From Pseudolabrys sp. FHR47 (GTDB lineage: Bacteria > Pseudomonadota > Alphaproteobacteria > Rhizobiales > Xanthobacteraceae), in NCBI RefSeq assembly GCF_005153485.1, contig NZ_CP039740.1:2483001-2547000 (forward strand): DNA of 64,000 nucleotides, read 5' to 3'. Below are positions 1 through 10,000 of the stretch, piece by piece. The position numbers were made by a program, and so were the translations under genes. The notes beneath the pieces were generated by a model. The model saw only the letters and a list, made by a program, of their open reading frames with translations, was not told where the DNA came from and ran no database searches. The first letter of the stretch is position 1, and each line of letters opens with the position of its first letter.

Positions 1-128
1 CCAAACCCGCGCCCACCCTGTGATAAAAAGCCGGCCGACACAGGAGTCGCAAGACAATTCCATCCGCGCCCGACACACGTTTCCGTAACTCCGCCGCGAC
101 CGGCCTTAACCTCTCGCGCCGTGCCGTC

Positions 129-1910
129 GTGATCGGCGGGCTGACCGCCGTGGCCGGGTTGCCATGGCGTACGGCCCATGCCGCCAGCGCAACCCATGCC
201 ATTGCCATGCACGGGGAACCTGCGTGGCCGGCCGGTTTCAAGGCGCCGACCTACGTCCATCCAGACGCGCCCAAGGGCGGCCAATTGACGCAAGGCGTGC
301 TCGGCACCTTCGACAGCCTCAACCCTTTCATCGTCAAAGGTCTGCCCGCGGCCAACATCCGCGGCTATGTCGTCGAGAGCCTGCTCGCGCGTGGCTATGA
401 CGAGCCCTTCACGCTTTACGGACTGCTCGCCGACGGTGTCGTCACCGATGCCGGCCGCAGCTTTGTGACGTTCACCATTAATGAGAAAGCGCGCTTCGCC
501 GACGGCCGCAAGGTCACGGCCGACGACGTCGTGTTCTCGTTTAACCTGCTGCGCGACCATGGCCGGCCGCTCTTCGGCATCTACTACGGCAAGGTTGCCA
601 AGGTCGAAGCGCGCGACGAACGCACGGTGCATTTCGATCTGACCGGCGCCGGCGACCGAGAACTGCCGCTGATCCTCGGCCTGATGCCGGTGCTCGCCAA
701 GCACGCCATCGATCCCGCGAAGTTCGAGGACACAACCTTCGAGCCTCCGCTCGGCAGCGGGCCGTATCGCGTGACCGCGGTGCGTCCCGGTGACAGCGTC
801 ACCTTTACCCGCAACAAAGACTATTGGGGCCGCGATCTCGGCATCAACCGCGGTTTATGGAATTTCGACACCATCAAGTTCGATTACTACCGCGACGGCA
901 ATACGCATTTCGAAGCCTTCAAACGCGGCGACTGCGACGTGCGGCTCGAGACCGATCCAGGGCGCTGGCAGACGGCGTACGATTTCCCGGCCATCCGAAA
1001 CGGCACCGCGGTGCAGGAAGGACTGCAATACGGTCTGCCGAAAGGCATGGACGGGCTGGTGTTCAATACGCGACGAGCGATATTCGCGGACATCCGCGTG
1101 CGCGAAGCGCTGTTGCATTTGTTCGACTTCGAATGGATCAACCACACTTACTTCTTTGATCTCTACAAGCGCACGGCCTCCTATTTCGACGGCTGCGATC
1201 TGTCGGCGCATGGCGTACCGGCCAATGCCCGCGAGAAGGAGTTGCTGGCCCCCTTCCCCGATACTGTGCGCGCCGACATCATGGCCGGGCAATGGGCGCC
1301 GCCGGTCACCGACGGCTCGGGCCGCGACCGCCGAGCGCTTCGGCGCGCCCTCGATTTATTCGCCGATGCCGGTTACACGCTCAACGGCCAGAAGCTCGTC
1401 AACACCAGGACAGGCGCGCCTTTCGCCTTCGAGATCGTTTGCACCACACGCGATCAGGAGCGGCTTGGGTTGGCTTACAGCGCCAGCCTCAAGCGCGCCG
1501 GCATCGAGGCTCAGGTGCGCACCATCGACGCCACGCAGTTCGAGCGCCGGCGCATCGCCTTCGATTTCGACATGATGCAATACCGCTGGGATCAGTCGCT
1601 GTCGCCCGGCAACGAACAACTGTTCTACTGGGGCTCGGATGCCGCCGACCAGAACGGCAGCCGTAACTACATGGGCGTCAAGTCGAAGGCTGTCGATGCG
1701 ATGATCGCCGCCATGCTGGCGGCAACCGAGCGCGACGACTTCGTCGCCGCAACCCGGGCGCTCGATCGCGTGTTGCTGTCAGGCTTCTACGTGGTGCCTT
1801 TGTATTTTCCCCCGGTTCAATGGGTGGCGCGCTGGACGCGAATCGCTCATCCATCGCAGACTTCATTGTTCGGCTATTTGCCGGAGACATGGTGGCGAAC
1901 GGGCGCCTGA
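129..1910 (+). CDS. ABC transporter extracellular solute-binding protein, family 5, YejA-like
   Basis: Periplasmic binding protein of a peptide-type ABC importer. The N-terminal region (HGEPAWPAGF, YVHPDAPKGG, FDSLNPFIVKG) is typical of YejA, which binds oligopeptides or microcin C-like ligands, and the length (about 590 residues) fits. The first canonical start is the GTG at 129. The frame is open upstream to a stop at 24-26 and encodes a twin-arginine motif (LSRRAVVIGG) that straddles this GTG, followed by an AHA cleavage-like site, so translation almost certainly begins upstream. No ATG, GTG or TTG exists in that stretch. An ATT at 57-59, preceded by AGGAG at 42-46, is the best candidate. 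Bases 1-23 end in an in-frame stop and could be the tail of a preceding gene, perhaps a tandem homologue as is common for yejA, but this cannot be judged. No permease genes lie downstream. Confidence 0.88.
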   Translation: MIGGLTAVAGLPWRTAHAASATHAIAMHGEPAWPAGFKAPTYVHPDAPKGGQLTQGVLGTFDSLNPFIVKGLPAANIRGYVVESLLARGYDEPFTLYGLLADGVVTDAGRSFVTFTINEKARFADGRKVTADDVVFSFNLLRDHGRPLFGIYYGKVAKVEARDERTVHFDLTGAGDRELPLILGLMPVLAKHAIDPAKFEDTTFEPPLGSGPYRVTAVRPGDSVTFTRNKDYWGRDLGINRGLWNFDTIKFDYYRDGNTHFEAFKRGDCDVRLETDPGRWQTAYDFPAIRNGTAVQEGLQYGLPKGMDGLVFNTRRAIFADIRVREALLHLFDFEWINHTYFFDLYKRTASYFDGCDLSAHGVPANAREKELLAPFPDTVRADIMAGQWAPPVTDGSGRDRRALRRALDLFADAGYTLNGQKLVNTRTGAPFAFEIVCTTRDQERLGLAYSASLKRAGIEAQVRTIDATQFERRRIAFDFDMMQYRWDQSLSPGNEQLFYWGSDAADQNGSRNYMGVKSKAVDAMIAAMLAATERDDFVAATRALDRVLLSGFYVVPLYFPPVQWVARWTRIAHPSQTSLFGYLPETWWRTGA

Positions 1911-2000
1911 GGCTTCGATCCCGACACGTTGTGCCTTGAGTCTTGGTGCTGCGTTTGTGTGGCGCCTGCGGTCCCTGGCGCCTGACGGTCTGGAATTCCG

Positions 2001-3524
2001 ATGATCTTGCGCAGCGAGACAAGCGCAAACGAAAACGATACCGGCACTGCGGGGGCAGGACGCCCCACCCTCGACGATCTGTTCCGCCGCGCGGCGGTCC
2101 ACGATCCGGATGCGCTGGCGCTCGTCGATCCGCCAAACCGCTCATCCTTTACTGACGGCGTCCTGCGTCGGCTGACCTACGCGCAGACCGACCGCGCCAT
2201 TTCCGCGCTCGCCGCCAAGTTATGCCGCGCCGGCCTGCAAGCCGACACCCTGGTGGCCATCCAGTTACCCAACACGGTCGAAGCCGTCATCACGCTCCTG
2301 GCGGTGTTACGCGCCGGCATGATCGCCGTGCCGCTCCCGGTGCTGTGGCGGCAGAAGGAAATCCTCGCCGCGCTGCGCCCGCTCGGCGCCAAGGCCATCG
2401 TTACGACGTCCCGCATCGGCGCCGTCAAACATGCTGAGCTTGCGGGCGAAGTCGGCGCCGAACTTTTTCCGATCCGCTTCATCTGCGGCTTCGGTGACGA
2501 TCTGCCGGACGGCGTGCTGACGTTGGACGATGTCTTCGACACGCAGACCGCCTCGACCGTGCCGCGCACCTTGCGCGGCGGACAGGCTTCCGAGCACGTC
2601 GCCGTCGTGACGCTCGATGTGACGCCCTCGGGCCTCGTGCCGGTCGCCCGCAGCCACAGCGAGTTGATTGCCGGCGGCCTGTCGCTGGCGCAGGAGATCG
2701 GCGTCGGCCCGCATATGTCGCTCCTGGCGGCGATCCCGCCTTCGTCCTTTGCCGGGCTTGCCGTGACCATCGTGCCGTGGCTGTTCGGCGGCGGCTGCCT
2801 GTCGCTGCATCACGGCTTCGATGCCAAAGCCTTCGCCGAACAGATTGGCACGGGCATCAACACAGCGATTGTCCCCGGACCGGCGCTGGCCCCGCTCGCC
2901 AAGACTGGACGCTTTCAATCGCTCAAAGGTCTCGTCGCGCTGTGGCGCTCGCCCGAGCAGCTCAATATCTCGGCGGCATGGACCGGCCCGGCGCGGCTCG
3001 TCGATGTGTCATGCTTCGGCGAACTCGGCGTCATCGCGCTGCCGCGCGATGGCGACGGACTGCCGGCGGCGATGCCGCTCGGCCCGGTCGGCGCGCCGCA
3101 CGACATCGAAACCGCGCGCAGCAAGAGCGGCACGCTCCTCCTGCGCGGGGCCATGGTACCGAAGGCCGCCTTCCCGCCCGGCGTCGAGCACGGTCCCGAG
3201 CCCTATCTCGCCGCCGACAAAGACGGCTTTGTCGAGACCGGCTTTACCTGCCGCGTCGACGAGGAAGCGAAAACGCTGACAGTGAGCGGACCGCCGGGCG
3301 GCATCGCCGCCATTGGCGGCTACCGCTTCACCACCCGCGACCTCGAAACCCAGGTGTCGATGGCCGACCCGGCGGCGACCATCGTTGCCCTGCCCGGCGG
3401 CCTGATGGCGCAGAAGCTCGCCGGCAGCGCGATCGACAATGCCGACGTGGCCGCAGCCATCCTCGCCCAGGGCGGCAATCCTCTGATCGCCGGCGCATTC
3501 CGCCCGCGCGGTCTCGCGGCTTAA
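2001..3524 (+). CDS. Divergent AMP-binding (acyl-CoA synthetase-like) protein, probably inactive as a ligase
   Basis: Member of the ANL adenylate-forming superfamily. The N-terminal half has the usual architecture (LTYAQTDRAISALAAKL, then LPNTVEAVITLLAVLRAG), and the family fold can be followed to about residue 430. The ATP-binding loop, normally STGTTGxPKG, reads LDVTPSGLVPVARS here. The YxTGD motif and the C-terminal catalytic lysine motif (PxTxxGKxxR) are not visible; the protein ends soon after GGYRFTTRDLETQV. At 507 residues it is slightly short. It starts with ATG about 90 bp after the binding-protein gene and on the same strand. The family is clear. Loss of adenylation activity is inferred from the missing motifs, so it may bind acyl groups or act as a scaffold. 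Confidence 0.8.
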   Translation: MILRSETSANENDTGTAGAGRPTLDDLFRRAAVHDPDALALVDPPNRSSFTDGVLRRLTYAQTDRAISALAAKLCRAGLQADTLVAIQLPNTVEAVITLLAVLRAGMIAVPLPVLWRQKEILAALRPLGAKAIVTTSRIGAVKHAELAGEVGAELFPIRFICGFGDDLPDGVLTLDDVFDTQTASTVPRTLRGGQASEHVAVVTLDVTPSGLVPVARSHSELIAGGLSLAQEIGVGPHMSLLAAIPPSSFAGLAVTIVPWLFGGGCLSLHHGFDAKAFAEQIGTGINTAIVPGPALAPLAKTGRFQSLKGLVALWRSPEQLNISAAWTGPARLVDVSCFGELGVIALPRDGDGLPAAMPLGPVGAPHDIETARSKSGTLLLRGAMVPKAAFPPGVEHGPEPYLAADKDGFVETGFTCRVDEEAKTLTVSGPPGGIAAIGGYRFTTRDLETQVSMADPAATIVALPGGLMAQKLAGSAIDNADVAAAILAQGGNPLIAGAFRPRGLAA

Positions 3525-3658
3525 CTTATTTGTTTCCCAGTGTTTGTTTGTCGTTGACGCGGCGTTAAGGGCCGCATGGCTATGGTTTGCAATCCGTTAG
3601 GCGCGGTTCGATGTATGAGCCGCGTTTGTCGCGTAACATTTGTACGGCGTTGCGTATC

Positions 3659-4924
3659 ATGTCGCTGCAAGGTCCTGTTCTGGTCGTCTCGGACGAACCG
3701 GCCGTTATTGTCGTCGAGGCGCTGAGCGCCGCCGGCGCTTTCCCCATCATCGAAACAAAATGGGCCGACGCGCCGACCGCTTTTGTGTCGGTCAAGCCAT
3801 CGGCCATCGTCTTAGCCGAGCCGGGTGCACCCGCGAGCGAAGCCTCCGGCCGTATGCTGGCGCTCCAGGTCGCGACCGCCCATGGCGCCATCGTCCCGAT
3901 CGTGGCCATGGCCGACGCCGAGCGCGACGCCGCCATCCCCACCGCGCTGACCGCCGACCTCGACGCGCCGCTCGAAACCATGATCGGGCGCCTGCAATCA
4001 GCCCTGCGCGTGCGCGCCCTGCATTCAACGGTCCTGCGCCGCATCGAGACCTTCGCCGCGCAAGGCGGCACCATGCCGGACCTGCCGGTCGGCGACCCGC
4101 TCGATGACGCGACGGTCCTGATTGCCGGTCGCGGCCCGCTCTATCCGGCGCTCAGCGTTGCCATGGGCGAGCAGGCCAAGATGGTGGGGGCGCTTAGCGT
4201 CGAGGCTGCCGCGCGCCACCTCGAAGAGCGCGACATCGACGGCATCATCATCGGCGATGGCTTCTCGCCGCGCATGATCGAGGCCTTCCTCACCATGCTC
4301 GCGCATGAAGCCCGCTTCCACGAAATCCCGGTCGCCGTGATGGGCGACATTCCGCAGGGCTACGAAGGCGGCCTGCCTAACCTCGACAGCATCATGCAGG
4401 CGCCGGAGCGTCTCGTGTCGCGCATGGTGCCGCTGATCCGGCTCCACGCACTGCAGTCCCGCCTTAAGCGCATGCTACATTCGCTCGACACCGACGGCAT
4501 GTTCGACCCGCGCACCGGCCTGATGACGCCGGAGGCGTTCTGGCGCGAACTGAACAAGGCGGTCGCCGAAGCCGCGGACCGCAGCCACGCGCTGACGCTC
4601 GCCCGTTTTACCTTCGACGGCGCTCACGACCGCCGTTGTCATTTCGATGGCGCCCGGCTTGCCAGCAAGCTGATGCGCAACATCGACTTCGCCTGCAACG
4701 ATGACGACGGCGCGCTGCTGGCGGCCTTCACGCAGACCGATTTGCGCAGCGGCCATGTTGTTGCCCGCCGCGTCGCCGCCGCCGTCAAGAACGTGATGCG
4801 CGCGCCGACCAATCCGAACGACCGCATTACCGCCAATGTTACGCTCGCGTCGTTCAAGAACGGCGACACGCTGCAAAGCCTGATGCAGCGCGTGATGGAC
4901 AGCCCCATGGTTGCGGCCGAGTAG
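3659..4924 (+). CDS. Receiver-like protein with a degenerate GGDEF-type C-terminal domain
   Basis: About 421 residues from the ATG at 3659. An upstream TTG at 3587 and an ATG at 3611 are also open, but the hydrophobic beta-strand opening (GPVLVVSDEPAVIV) after 3659 looks like a receiver-domain start. A first Rossmann-like segment (about 1-120) and a second (about 145-270, DDATVLIAGRG) resemble REC domains. The C-terminal part begins DPRTGLMTPEAFWREL, which is the DxLTGLxNRRxF entry motif of GGDEF domains. The catalytic GG(D/E)EF segment is replaced by a DDDGALLAAF-like stretch, so diguanylate cyclase activity is not expected. It may sense or bind a nucleotide, or act by protein contact. The acceptor aspartates of the REC-like parts could not be assigned with confidence. 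Confidence 0.7.
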   Translation: MSLQGPVLVVSDEPAVIVVEALSAAGAFPIIETKWADAPTAFVSVKPSAIVLAEPGAPASEASGRMLALQVATAHGAIVPIVAMADAERDAAIPTALTADLDAPLETMIGRLQSALRVRALHSTVLRRIETFAAQGGTMPDLPVGDPLDDATVLIAGRGPLYPALSVAMGEQAKMVGALSVEAAARHLEERDIDGIIIGDGFSPRMIEAFLTMLAHEARFHEIPVAVMGDIPQGYEGGLPNLDSIMQAPERLVSRMVPLIRLHALQSRLKRMLHSLDTDGMFDPRTGLMTPEAFWRELNKAVAEAADRSHALTLARFTFDGAHDRRCHFDGARLASKLMRNIDFACNDDDGALLAAFTQTDLRSGHVVARRVAAAVKNVMRAPTNPNDRITANVTLASFKNGDTLQSLMQRVMDSPMVAAE

Positions 4925-4961
4925 CGGGATCACTAGGTTAGTTCCCAACAGGGAGTGACCC

Positions 4962-5618
4962 ATGACCCAGCCCGTCCGCATCGACGTCGTGTCCGACGTT
5001 GTCTGCCCGTGGTGCTTCATCGGCAAGAAGCGGCTCGAGCAGGCGATCGCCATGCAACCGGGCATTCCGGTCGAGGTGCACTACCGCCCCTATTTCCTGA
5101 ACGACTGGATCCCGCGCGAAGGCATCTCGCGCGTCGATTATCTGACGACGAAATTCGGCGGCGTAGATCGCTACAAGGAGATCGCAGGACGCGTACAAGC
5201 CGCGGCTGCCGCCGAAGGCCTCGTCTATGACGCCGACAACATCAAAAGCCAGCCCAATACCACCGACGCCCATCGCCTGATCCGTTGGGCGGGCGGCATC
5301 GGCAAGGCAGCCGCGATGAAACAACGCTTGATGGACCTTTATTTCACCGAAGGCGCCGACCTCACCAACAAGGCGGTGCTGGTGCAGGCCGCGGCCGATG
5401 TCGGCCTCGATCCGGAGGATATCCGCGCCGCGCTCGACAGCGATCAGGATGTCGAAGCGGTGACGCAGGAAGCCGAAAGCGCCAAGGAGGCCGGCATCCA
5501 TGGCGTGCCGATGTTTATTTTCGGCGGCCGCTTTGCGGTATCGGGCGCGCAATCGCCAGAGTATCTCGCCGAAGCGATCGCCCGCACCGCGCAGGCCGAA
5601 AACGGGCCAACAGATTAG
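4962..5618 (+). CDS. DsbA family oxidoreductase, FrnE-like
   Basis: Thioredoxin-fold protein of 218 residues with the active site CPWC at about residues 15-18 (VVSDVVCPWCFIGKKRL) and a conserved cis-Pro-type region (GIHGVPMFIFGGRFAVSGAQ). These are hallmarks of FrnE and of 2-hydroxychromene-2-carboxylate isomerase relatives. There is no signal peptide, so it probably acts in the cytoplasm in dithiol/disulfide exchange, for example under oxidative stress. The start ATG is preceded by GGGAGTGACCC. It is a single gene in the same direction as its neighbours. Confidence 0.92.
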   Translation: MTQPVRIDVVSDVVCPWCFIGKKRLEQAIAMQPGIPVEVHYRPYFLNDWIPREGISRVDYLTTKFGGVDRYKEIAGRVQAAAAAEGLVYDADNIKSQPNTTDAHRLIRWAGGIGKAAAMKQRLMDLYFTEGADLTNKAVLVQAAADVGLDPEDIRAALDSDQDVEAVTQEAESAKEAGIHGVPMFIFGGRFAVSGAQSPEYLAEAIARTAQAENGPTD

Positions 5619-5781
5619 TTTTTCAGAGTTCCAGTATCGGAACTCGCGCATTTGAAGGCGTTTATTGATTGGTATCCTGGCCTGATCTCGATCAACCGCA
5701 TCCATTTATAGGACGGAATTAACCCGGTTATTACAGGCATCATGCTGGAGTGATGATCGGCGGCGCCTCGGTCGGTGTCGA

Positions 5782-7041
5782 TTGAGCGGACCGGAAATGC
5801 CGAAATCAGGCATCACCATTGCTGACATCGATGAGGTACTGGCGGGCGGATTCCGCCGGTTGCGATTTCCCGCGCCGATCGAAGCCAGGTTCGAGGCCGA
5901 CACCGGCGAAAGGCGCTCGCGCTTCCTGATGGTCACCGGAGCGATCACCCTCGTTTTCTTCCAGCTGTTTCTTGTGCGCGACCGCCTTCTGCTCGGCGAC
6001 CTGTTCAGACAAGCGGTGATCTTCCGCGTTGGCATCATCACACCGCTGGCGCTCGGTATGCTCGCCGTATTGTGGCACAACCCGCGGCCGTGGATTCGAG
6101 AATCCATGGAAGCCGTCATGACGGTCCTTATCTGCGCCGGATTGCTGTACCTGATCATGATCAGCGACAGCCCACTGGCGGCCCATGCGCACTACTCGAT
6201 TATTCTGATCCTGGTGTTTCCCAACATCGTTCAGCGCATCCGCTTCTGGTATGCGATGCCCGCCTCGGTCATCACCGTCGCGCTTTATGCCGCAGTCATT
6301 CCGCATGTCAAATATATGCCCGACGACGTCATCTTCGGTGCGGTGCTGACGCTGGCGATGACCACCATGCTCTGCCTGATCACGAACTGGAAGGCGGAGC
6401 ATGACGACCGCCGCACCTATCTGATGAGCCTGCGCGAGGAGTTGCTGTCGCTGCAGCTGATGAACGTCAACCAGGAACTCAGCGCCATTTCCATGCTGGA
6501 CCCGTTGACCGGTCTCGCCAACCGGCGCCGTCTCGAGCAGTTCGTCGACGCTCTCTGGTCGGCGCCGCACCTGGCGCACAGACCGGCCGTGTTCATGATG
6601 CTCGATATCGACCACTTCAAGCGCTTCAACGATCGCTATGGCCATCAGGCCGGCGACGCCTGTTTGAAGATGGTCGCTGAAGTGCTGCAGGGCGCCCTGC
6701 GCAGCGGCACTGATCTTGCTGTGCGGCTCGGCGGCGAGGAGTTTCTCGCCGTGCTCCCGGACAGCGAGATGTCCGAAGGCATCCAGGTGGCGGAACGCGT
6801 GCGCAAGGGCCTCGAGCAACGCAGCATCGCCCACATCGCGTCGCCGACTGCGGCCGTGGTGACGGTCAGCATCGGCGTCGCCATCGTGCGGCCCGACGCC
6901 AAGATAACGTTCACCGAGGCGATCGCGACCGCGGACCGCGCACTCTATTCAGCCAAGCAGCGTGGCCGGAACTGTATCTGGCCGCCAGCGGACTCGGCGC
7001 CCGGCGCGGCCGAACTTCAGATGCAAACACGCGCTTCCTAA
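5782..7041 (+). CDS. Membrane-bound diguanylate cyclase (GGDEF)
   Basis: N-terminal membrane module with about five to six hydrophobic segments (roughly residues 48-210), then a GGDEF domain (about 235-405). Conserved elements are DPLTGLANRRRLEQF, the metal-binding DIDHFKRFNDRYGH, the active site RLGGEEF and SIGVAIV near the end. All catalytic residues are present, so it should make cyclic di-GMP from two GTP. The membrane part does not match a sensor family I can name. The listed start is TTG; an ATG five codons later (5797) is an equally good candidate. No RxxD inhibitory site is evident just upstream of GGEEF. Confidence 0.9.
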   Translation: MSGPEMPKSGITIADIDEVLAGGFRRLRFPAPIEARFEADTGERRSRFLMVTGAITLVFFQLFLVRDRLLLGDLFRQAVIFRVGIITPLALGMLAVLWHNPRPWIRESMEAVMTVLICAGLLYLIMISDSPLAAHAHYSIILILVFPNIVQRIRFWYAMPASVITVALYAAVIPHVKYMPDDVIFGAVLTLAMTTMLCLITNWKAEHDDRRTYLMSLREELLSLQLMNVNQELSAISMLDPLTGLANRRRLEQFVDALWSAPHLAHRPAVFMMLDIDHFKRFNDRYGHQAGDACLKMVAEVLQGALRSGTDLAVRLGGEEFLAVLPDSEMSEGIQVAERVRKGLEQRSIAHIASPTAAVVTVSIGVAIVRPDAKITFTEAIATADRALYSAKQRGRNCIWPPADSAPGAAELQMQTRAS

Positions 7042-7068
7042 GACACGGTGCCCGTCACGCTGCCGATT

Positions 7069-10000
7069 TCACGCTGCTTTGGCCTTGATCGCGATCGACG
7101 ACAGCCGCCGCACGATGGCCATCGCGCCCTTGAGGCGTTCTTCTGGTCTGTCCCATTCGTCGAGGAACACCAGCCGCTGACCGTTCTTGTCGTTGCGCAC
7201 CTTCACGCTCGCCGCATGGTCGCGGATGAAGATCATCAGGCCTTCCGGATTGGCGAATTCGTTGTCGCGGAACGACAGCACCGCGCCCTTCGGGCCGGCA
7301 TCGAGCTTGTCGATGTTGGCCCTTCGGCAAAGGGCCTTGATCTGCACGATCTGCAGCAGATGCTCGACATCCTTCGGCAGCGAACCGAAGCGGTCCACCA
7401 TCTCGGCGGCGAAACTGTCGATGTCGCGTTCCTCCTCCATGTCGGCGAGGCGGCGATAGAGTGCGAGGCGGACCGACAGGTCGGCGACATAGTCCTCCGG
7501 AATGAGGATCGGCATGCCGATGGTAATCTGCGGCGACCAGCGGTCGGCGACGATCTCGGTGATGCCGGCCTTGGCGCTGGTGACCGCCTCCTCCAACATC
7601 TGTTGGTAGAGTTCGAAACCGACTTCCTTGATGTGGCCGGATTGCTCCTCGCCGAGCAGGTTGCCGGCGCCGCGGATATCGAGGTCGTGCGAGGCCAGTT
7701 GAAAGCCCGCACCCAGAGTATCGAGCGACTGCAGCACCTTCAGGCGCCGCTCCGCCTGCGGCGTAATGGTCCGGTTCACCGGCAACGTCAGCAACGCATA
7801 GGCGCGCAGCTTGGAGCGGCCGACACGGCCGCGCAGCTGGTAAAGTTGCGCCAGCCCGAACATGTCGGCGCGATGGACGATCAGCGTATTGGCGGTGGGA
7901 ATATCGAGGCCGGATTCAACGATGGTGGTCGACAGCAGCACGTCGTATTGGCCGTCGTAAAAGGCCGACATGATGTCCTCGAGCACGGTCGGCGCCATCT
8001 GGCCATGGGCGACGACGACGCGCACTTCCGGCACATGCTTGTCGAGGAAATCCTTGGCCTCGGCCAGATCCTCGATGCGCGGGCAGACATAGAAGGCCTG
8101 ACCGCCGCGATATTTCTCGCGCAGCAGCGCCTCGCGCACCACCAGCGGATCGAACGGCGTCACAAAGGTACGCACCGCCAGCCGGTCGACCGGCGGCGAG
8201 GCAATGATCGACAGGTCGCGCACGCCGGTCAGCGCCAGTTGCAGGGTGCGCGGGATCGGGGTCGCCGTGAGCGTCAGCACATGAACCTCGGCGCGCAAGG
8301 ACTTCAGCCGTTCCTTGTGCGACACGCCGAAATGCTGCTCCTCGTCCACCACGACAAGGCCAAGGTCCTTGAACTTGATGGCCTTGCCGAGCACGGCATG
8401 GGTGCCGATGACGATATCGACCGAGCCGTCGGCCAGCCCCTTCTTGTTGGCGGTGAGCTGCGCCGCCGGTACCAGCCGCGACAATTGCGCGACGTTTACC
8501 GGGAAGCCGCGGAAGCGCTCGGAGAAATTCTTGAAATGCTGACGCGCGAGCAAAGTTGTCGGCACCACCACCGCGACCTGCTTGCCGTTCATCACGGCGT
8601 CGAAGGCCGCACGCAGCGCGATCTCAGTCTTGCCGAACCCGACATCGCCGCAGACGAGGCGGTCCATCGGACGGCCGGAGGCAAGGTCGTTCAGCGTCGC
8701 GTCAATGGCGGTGAGTTGGTCGTCGGTTTCCTCATACGGGAAGCCGGCGGCAAATTCATCATAGGCGCCAGGCGTGACCGTGAGTTTCGGCGCTTCGCGC
8801 AATTGGCGCGCGGCGGCGATCCTGATCAGCTCGCCCGCCATCTCGAGGATGCGCTTTTTCATCCTCGCCTTGCGGGCCTGCCAGTTGCTGCTGCCGAGCC
8901 GGTCAAGCTCGACATTGGTCTGCTCTGAGCCGTAGCGCGACAACAGTTCGACGTTCACCACCGGAAGGAACAGCTTGGCGCCTTCGGCGTAGTGGATCTC
9001 GAGACAGTCCTGCGTCGCGCCGTTGACGGTGATCGGCTGCAGGCCGATGAAGCGGCCAATGCCGTGATCGACATGAACGACCAGATCACCCGTCGACAGC
9101 GAGGTCGCTTCCTGGATGAAATTGTCGGCGCGGCGCGCGGCCTTGCGGGTGCGCACCAGGCGGTCGCCGAGAATGTCCTGCTCGCTGATGACCGCGGCAT
9201 CGTCGGTGACAAAGCCGGCGTCGATGCCGAGCACGGCGAGCGAAATCTCGTGCTTCGGCGCGGCGACCACCTGCTGCCAGGAACCCACGCTCTTGAGGTT
9301 GACCAGCTTATGGTCGGCAAGCACATGGGCCATGCGCTCGCGCGCGCCCTCGCTCCACAGAGCGATGACGACGCGCTTGCCATCAGCCTGCAGCGTATTG
9401 ACGTGCCTGGCGACCGCCTCGAACACGTTGGCGCCGGGCTCGGTACGCTCAGTGACGAAGTTGTGGCCGGGCGTGGCGCCGATATCGATCACGTCGGCGG
9501 TGGGCGGCAGGTCGAACGGATTGAGCTTGGCCACCGCAAGCTGGCCGAGCCGTTCTTTCCACTCGACGTCAGTGAGGTAGAGTTTGTCAGCCGGCATCGG
9601 CTTGTAGGCCGGTGTCACGCCGTCCTTGAGCGCCTCGGCGCGAGCCTCGTAGTAGTCCTTGATCTGCGCAAGCCGCTGGTCGACGGCGTCGTCGGCCAGC
9701 GCCTCGAGCGCGACCGGCGTTTCGGGCAGATAATCGAACAAGGTGTCCATGCCGTCATGGAACAACGGCAGCCAGTGCTCCATGCCGGGATAACGGCGGC
9801 CTTCGGTCACTGCCTCGTACAGCAGATCGTCCGGGCCGGCGGCACCGAATTGCGACACATAGCCGGTGCGGAAACGACGGATGGTCTCGGTGATGAGCTG
9901 GAATTCGGCAACCGGCACCAGGTCGAGCTTTGACATGGGCAGTTCGCTGCGCTGGGTCTGCGGGTCGAAGGTCTTGATGCTCTCGACCGAGTCGCCGAAG

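Noticed and set aside
7048..8928. 626-codon plus-strand frame antisense to mfd
   Set aside because: Third-position mirror of the mfd coding frame; no family resemblance, no start signal.
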